A stretch of DNA of 24,776 nucleotides from Methanobrevibacter thaueri (lineage in GTDB: Archaea > Methanobacteriota > Methanobacteria > Methanobacteriales > Methanobacteriaceae), in assembly GCF_015062905.1 (NCBI RefSeq), contig NZ_SUTK01000025.1, positions 1 to 24,776 on the forward strand, written 5' to 3'. Each line of letters begins with the position of its first letter. The stretch's first letter is position 1. The notes below the pieces were generated by a model that searched no databases, had not been told where the DNA came from, and saw nothing but the letters and a program-made list of their open reading frames with translations. The translations under genes were made by a program, and so were the position numbers. This document shows positions 21,044 through 24,776 of this stretch, piece after piece.

Positions 21044-22051
21044 ATGTTATTTGATAGAAATGATGAAAGAGCAATTGACAGGGTCATATATAAAACCAAA
21101 CCTAATATGATTCTGGGATGCAAGAAAGCGATATTCGGCATTGTTCTATTGATTGTTATCTTAACAGTCTCTCCTATGGTAATAAAATTTATAGGAGAAA
21201 TGCAGGTTTATTTAATCTCTAGAATCAATCTTTCCCTGACAAGCTATACAGCGATTGCTTTTTTTGTAATCATTCTTATTAATGTTATTTATATAATATG
21301 GCAATTGGTCGGATGGTATTCAATAGAATACATTTTAACCGACTCTAAAATCATTATTAAATCCGGTGTTATTTCCACCAAAAAAAATTATATGCCTTAT
21401 GCAACAATTCAGGATATCAACACTTCTCAAAATATTCTTGAAAGATTAATCAATGTTGGATCTGTTTCCGTTTTCAGCGCCTATGATAACAATCAGATAG
21501 AGCTAAAGAACATTTCCAATCCTTCTGAAGTTGAGGAAATCATATTTTCAAGAATGGTTGGGCCAAGGAATTTCCAAGCCCCTCCACACCAAATGCCTCA
21601 TTATGCCGAAAGAAGCTATAGGGATGATGAATATTACCCTAGAAATGAGGACTATTCAAGCCCTGATGATTATTTGGGCAGAAATGATTATTATGATGAA
21701 TATGAGCCTATAACTCCAATTACTCATGAAAAAAATGCATATCAAAGAAGGGAATATGATTATTATCCTGAAAACTTTGACAGTTTATCAGGTCAACATC
21801 CTCGCCATACCTATGAATATGAACCTTATGACAGTGGATTTAATAACTCCCGAAATCTTCGCCAAAACAATAATCAGTATAATAGAATGGGCGATGATTA
21901 TTCCTATGGCAATGAGGATTATTATCAGAATAATGGCCGTCAAAGTTATTATGATGAATCAGTTGATGAACGTCCTCAAAATGAACCTGAGAATGTAGAT
22001 GCTTCATCCCAAAGAGTCATTCAGAGACATTTTGATAAATTTAAAAAATAA
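21044..22051 (+). CDS. bPH_2 membrane protein with disordered Tyr/Asn-rich tail
   Basis: The protein has 335 residues. Two membrane helices (about 28-50 and 66-90) are followed by a bacterial PH-like domain (bPH_2, formerly DUF304; about 92-170), visible as YILTDSKIIIKSGVISTKKNYMPY and IQDINTSQNILERLINVGSV, the pattern shared with YdbS/YdbT. After residue 175 comes about 155 residues of low complexity, rich in Tyr, Asn, Asp, Arg and Pro, with repeated YY and DYY motifs and no hydrophobic core; it ends in a short basic helix (VIQRHFDKFKK). The tail should lie in the cytosol. No function is known. No ribosome-binding site precedes the ATG, and a TATA-like stretch about 25-30 bp upstream suggests a leaderless transcript. 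The gene is close to the downstream flavoprotein (9-bp gap). Confidence 0.82.
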   Translation: MLFDRNDERAIDRVIYKTKPNMILGCKKAIFGIVLLIVILTVSPMVIKFIGEMQVYLISRINLSLTSYTAIAFFVIILINVIYIIWQLVGWYSIEYILTDSKIIIKSGVISTKKNYMPYATIQDINTSQNILERLINVGSVSVFSAYDNNQIELKNISNPSEVEEIIFSRMVGPRNFQAPPHQMPHYAERSYRDDEYYPRNEDYSSPDDYLGRNDYYDEYEPITPITHEKNAYQRREYDYYPENFDSLSGQHPRHTYEYEPYDSGFNNSRNLRQNNNQYNRMGDDYSYGNEDYYQNNGRQSYYDESVDERPQNEPENVDASSQRVIQRHFDKFKK

Positions 22052-22060
22052 GGTAATTAA

Positions 22061-23254
22061 ATGAATTTTGATTTTGACGCAGTCATTGTAGGGGCAGGTC
22101 CTGTAGGTTCCACCATTGCTTATTATCTCAGCAAAAATGGATTGGATGTTGCAATTGCCGATAAGAAAAAGCAGATCGGTTATCCTCTTCAATGTGCGGG
22201 AATTTTAAGCAATCATATTTTTGATGTAAATGAACTGCCTGATGAAGTCATATTAAACACCGTCAGGGGCGCTTTTCTGCATACTCGAAATCATATTTTG
22301 AATGTCAAAAAAGATGAATCAGTTGCATATGTCATTGACAGAATTGCATATGATGAATTCCTATTGAATAGGGCTGTCGATAACGGAGCTACATTTATTA
22401 ATCAAAAAGTGATCGATGTTGACAGTGAAATGGGAGTCACATATCTATCAAATAGTCATGAAATCAAATCAAAAGTAATCATTGGATGTGACGGATGCAA
22501 TTCACTGCTGTCCAAAAGCATTGGAAACAAATTGGATAATTTTCAGGCTTCACAGATGCTTGTCAAAATCAATGATGAAGATATTCAGTCATTCAGAAAC
22601 TCAAATGAAAACGTTGATGATTATGTTGACACTTACCTGTTAGATGATATACTTCCTGGATTTTTATGGGTCATTCCCCTGGGGGAAAATAACTACAGGG
22701 TAGGTTTTTTCTCCAATCATAACCATAAGATTCAAAACGAGATTCTTAGAAACTTTTTAGACGCCAACTTTGAATATGAACTCATTGAAAAATATAAGGG
22801 ATTCATACCTATTTTTGATGAAAAAAATAAGTTGGTCGAAAATAGGCTGCTCTTGATAGGCGATGCGGCATCTCAGGTAAAACCCACTTCAGGCGGAGGT
22901 TTGCTGATTGCGTTTGATGCATGCAGGATGGCCTGCAAGCATATAATTGGCGCCATAGATAGTGACGATATGGGCATGCTGAATGAATACGAAAAGGAAT
23001 TTAGAAAAATGTATCTCAAGGAATTCAACTACCAGTTCAAGGTTCAAAGAACTCTCGGGCTGCTGTCTGATGCTGATTTGGATTATCTCTTTTCGAAGCT
23101 GAGGGAGAATGACTGTGAAAGATTGATTTCAGAATATGGTGATATGGACACTCAATCTGAACTTGTAAAGGAATTTATTAAAAGAGGTTTAATATTTAAG
23201 ATTGTGCCTACATTTCTTTTTAAAAAAGTAACAAAGATATTTGGATTTAGGTGA
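22061..23254 (+). CDS. Geranylgeranyl-reductase-family FAD oxidoreductase
   Basis: This 397-residue flavoprotein has an N-terminal FAD-binding motif GAGPVGS (11-17), then YPLQCAGIL (about 42-50), a Cys-containing segment typical of geranylgeranyl reductases, a mid-chain VIIGCDGCNS and a C-terminal LLIGDAASQVKPTSGGGL that binds the FAD ribityl-phosphate. Family members saturate the isoprenoid chains of archaeal membrane lipids, or related polyprenols such as the dolichol carrier. Methanogens often carry several paralogues, and which substrate this one uses is not readable. It starts 9 bp after the bPH_2 gene and is followed 6 bp later by the methyltransferase, so the three form an operon. Confidence 0.86.
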   Translation: MNFDFDAVIVGAGPVGSTIAYYLSKNGLDVAIADKKKQIGYPLQCAGILSNHIFDVNELPDEVILNTVRGAFLHTRNHILNVKKDESVAYVIDRIAYDEFLLNRAVDNGATFINQKVIDVDSEMGVTYLSNSHEIKSKVIIGCDGCNSLLSKSIGNKLDNFQASQMLVKINDEDIQSFRNSNENVDDYVDTYLLDDILPGFLWVIPLGENNYRVGFFSNHNHKIQNEILRNFLDANFEYELIEKYKGFIPIFDEKNKLVENRLLLIGDAASQVKPTSGGGLLIAFDACRMACKHIIGAIDSDDMGMLNEYEKEFRKMYLKEFNYQFKVQRTLGLLSDADLDYLFSKLRENDCERLISEYGDMDTQSELVKEFIKRGLIFKIVPTFLFKKVTKIFGFR

Positions 23255-23260
23255 ATTTCA

Positions 23261-24295
23261 ATGGAATTATTATGTATACAATCCCAGGAACATCCGGAAT
23301 TGCCGTTAGCCGAACTGAAGGCAGTTATGGAATGTGAAAATATTGATGCTGAAATAGATAGCATAACCGAAGGTTTAGTTGTTTTAAAGGATATTTCACA
23401 GGATAATTTCATGGACTATTATCAGATTCTGACCAGAAGATTAGGTTATACACATGAAGTCCATGAGCATATTTTAAAAACTGATGTTAAAAACTTGGAT
23501 AAGGATGTTTCAGGCGTTGACTGGTCAGATTTCATTGATAAAAATTTTGCCGTGAGGGTAAAAAGAATTCGTTCCGAAGTTGACACTGTAGAATATGAAA
23601 GAAAGCTGGGAACACTGATTCTTGAAAATTCAGAAGGCATCAAAGTCAATTTATCAAAACCAAATACATTGGTTAGGGTAGTTGCATACGGTGATGACTT
23701 ATACGTGGGCATTGAAAGGATAAAGCTAAACAAAAAACATTTTGAAGAGAGCAAACCCCATAAAAGACCATTTTTCTATCCTGGATCAATGAATCCAAAG
23801 CTTGCAAGGTGCATGGTTAATTTATCCAGAATCAAGGAAGGCGAATTGTTGCTTGATCCATTTTGCGGAACCGGAGGCATATTGATTGAAGCTGGATTGA
23901 TAGGATGTAAGGTTGTCGGGTCAGACATATATTGGAAAATGCAGAATGGAACAGCCATCAATCTGGACCATTACGGCATTACAGATTATAGGACATTCCA
24001 TCTTGATGTGCGTGAACTTAAGATGTATGAAAAGGTGGCCAGTGTCGTTACGGATCCCCCTTATGGTATTTCAACCTCAACTGGTGATGTTGATGGTGAG
24101 GAAATTTTCAAGGAATTTTTCTATGCAATCTATGATAACATGAAGGACGATGCATACCTGTGCATGGCATCTCCACATTATGTAGACTTAAAACCGATGG
24201 TTGACGAAGTTGGATTTGTCATTGTCGAACAATATGGAATTAAAATGCATAGAAGTTTAACAAGAATTATTTCCGTCATTCGTAAAAAAGTTTAA
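23261..24295 (+). CDS. tRNA (guanine10-N2)-dimethyltransferase Trm-G10
   Basis: This 344-residue enzyme has an N-terminal THUMP domain (about 40-150) that docks the tRNA acceptor end, followed by a Rossmann methyltransferase domain. Motif I is LLDPFCGTGGILIEAG, the acidic residue binding SAM ribose is in VVGSDIYW, and the catalytic TDPPYG motif is followed by ISTSTG. This is the layout of TIGR01177 proteins, which methylate G10 of archaeal tRNAs to m2G and m2,2G. The length is normal. GGTGA in the end of the preceding gene (23251-23255) is the ribosome-binding site, overlapping that gene's stop. It closes the operon with the bPH_2 and flavoprotein genes. The assignment to family is firm; the exact base is from family knowledge. 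Confidence 0.92.
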   Translation: MELLCIQSQEHPELPLAELKAVMECENIDAEIDSITEGLVVLKDISQDNFMDYYQILTRRLGYTHEVHEHILKTDVKNLDKDVSGVDWSDFIDKNFAVRVKRIRSEVDTVEYERKLGTLILENSEGIKVNLSKPNTLVRVVAYGDDLYVGIERIKLNKKHFEESKPHKRPFFYPGSMNPKLARCMVNLSRIKEGELLLDPFCGTGGILIEAGLIGCKVVGSDIYWKMQNGTAINLDHYGITDYRTFHLDVRELKMYEKVASVVTDPPYGISTSTGDVDGEEIFKEFFYAIYDNMKDDAYLCMASPHYVDLKPMVDEVGFVIVEQYGIKMHRSLTRIISVIRKKV

Positions 24296-24776
24296 TAGTT
24301 TATAAAGATTAGGAATACATTTATATACTAGTTGTTTTTTGAAGGGATTTATTTGCTATGAAACCTTATAATTCCTTTTTATTTTATTATTTTGCTCAAT
24401 ATTTTTTTTTATTTTAATTTTTCTCGATTTTTAAAATTATTTTTACAAATCTTTATTAAAACTTTATTTTAATCAAAATTATAATTATTTGAGATTATTT
24501 TTAAATTTAAATTAATTTAATATATTTTTTCATATTTCAATAATATTTTGCAATATTTTATAATTGATTTTGTTATTAAAATTTGTCTGTCTATTAAATG
24601 TGCTATGTGTTTTATGGCGATGACCTAAGTAATATTGTATGGAACAATGTTTACTATGATGGTTGCTTTCCGCATGTAGCTATACATTTGTGAGTACTTG
24701 AATTTTCTCAAGTATGATGTTGGTTTTGTAGTATGTGGTGAATTAGTTACAAACTAGTTTAGTGTAATACTCGTCT
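24296..24776. other. 480-bp region without a convincing gene
   Basis: About 24300-24600 is extremely AT-rich with long T-runs (24402-24410), ending the methyltransferase transcript. A TATA-like stretch (ACATTTATATACTAG, 24318-24332) precedes a weak AGGG site and a 19-codon frame (24358-24417, MKPYNSFLFYYFAQYFFLF). A 31-codon frame (24598-24693, beginning MCYVFYGDD) has no ribosome-binding site. A 7-bp hairpin (TACTTGA/TCAAGTA, 24695-24714) and the perfect palindrome AAACTAGTTT (24751-24760) lie near the window edge. The layout would fit the long upstream region of a gene starting beyond the window, but nothing here proves it. Confidence 0.4.

Noticed and set aside
21531..21998. Two Met- and Ile-rich frames in another phase within the bPH_2 tail
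   Set aside because: They arise from repeated TATGAT-like codons of the Tyr/Asp-rich tail and contain no recognisable protein.
24616..24680. GCGATGA near 24617 considered as a second C box
   Set aside because: The first base pair of the box is wrong and no CTGA lies at a suitable distance, nor is there a closing stem.
24598..24693. 31-codon frame starting MCYVFYGDD as a small protein gene
   Set aside because: No ribosome-binding site or promoter at the right distance and no similarity I recognise; reported only within the gap entry.
1..24776. Search for CRISPR arrays, tRNA and rRNA genes, and phage modules
   Set aside because: No spaced repeats of 24-40 bp, no cloverleaf or rRNA-like segment and no phage genes were seen on either strand.

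Overview
The window looks like chromosome from a mesophilic, AT-rich methanogenic archaeon of the Methanobacteriales, most likely Methanobrevibacter. Support: pseudomurein-type wall genes (MraY-like transferase, Mur ligase, CarB-like ATP-grasp), a proteasome-activating nucleotidase (PAN), aMBF1, archaeal NikR, DUF2115, an archaeal THUMP tRNA methyltransferase, archaeal TATA elements, GGTGA ribosome-binding sites, and the start of a Methanobrevibacter-style adhesin-like protein. This assignment rests on gene content read by eye, with no database search.

Layout. 1-430 is decayed accessory DNA: what looks like the right end of an IS200/IS605 (TnpB-type) element with its terminal hairpin, then a truncated, frameshifted adhesin-like gene whose remnant overlaps the 3' end of a QueG-like iron-sulfur protein (minus, 404-1078). 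argB (plus) converges on a two-gene minus operon of a LeuB/AksF-type dehydrogenase and an acyl-CoA ligase. A divergent intergenic region with two 18-bp direct repeats leads to a HEAT-repeat protein and a YczE-type membrane protein. A tight minus operon (9656 down to 5939) holds DUF2115, a LOG-family protein, a large membrane phosphodiesterase and an unknown protein. Two unknown plus-strand genes follow, the second with predicted winged helices.

11023-18997 is the centre of interest. nikR, a methyltransferase, a hycI-type hydrogenase maturation protease and an ATP-grasp ligase run into an MraY-like transferase, a Mur ligase whose N-terminal domain is tandemly duplicated, a single-pass protein with a POTRA-like pattern (FtsQ-like topology), a secreted zinc-ribbon protein with a C-terminal membrane anchor, and an unknown cytosolic protein. 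The order MraY, Mur ligase, FtsQ-like protein recalls the bacterial dcw cluster and fits a pseudomurein precursor and wall-assembly locus.

18998-24295 holds aMBF1 and PAN (divergent), a bPH_2 membrane protein with a disordered Tyr/Asn-rich tail, a geranylgeranyl-reductase-family flavoprotein and a Trm-G10 methyltransferase. Between PAN and the bPH_2 gene, at 20925-20990, lies a textbook C/D box guide RNA: C, D', C' and D boxes, two 12-nt guides, a terminal stem and a T-run. The D guide can pair with the universal 16S decoding-site segment and points to C1402. The last 480 bp have no convincing gene. I saw no tRNA, rRNA or CRISPR array.
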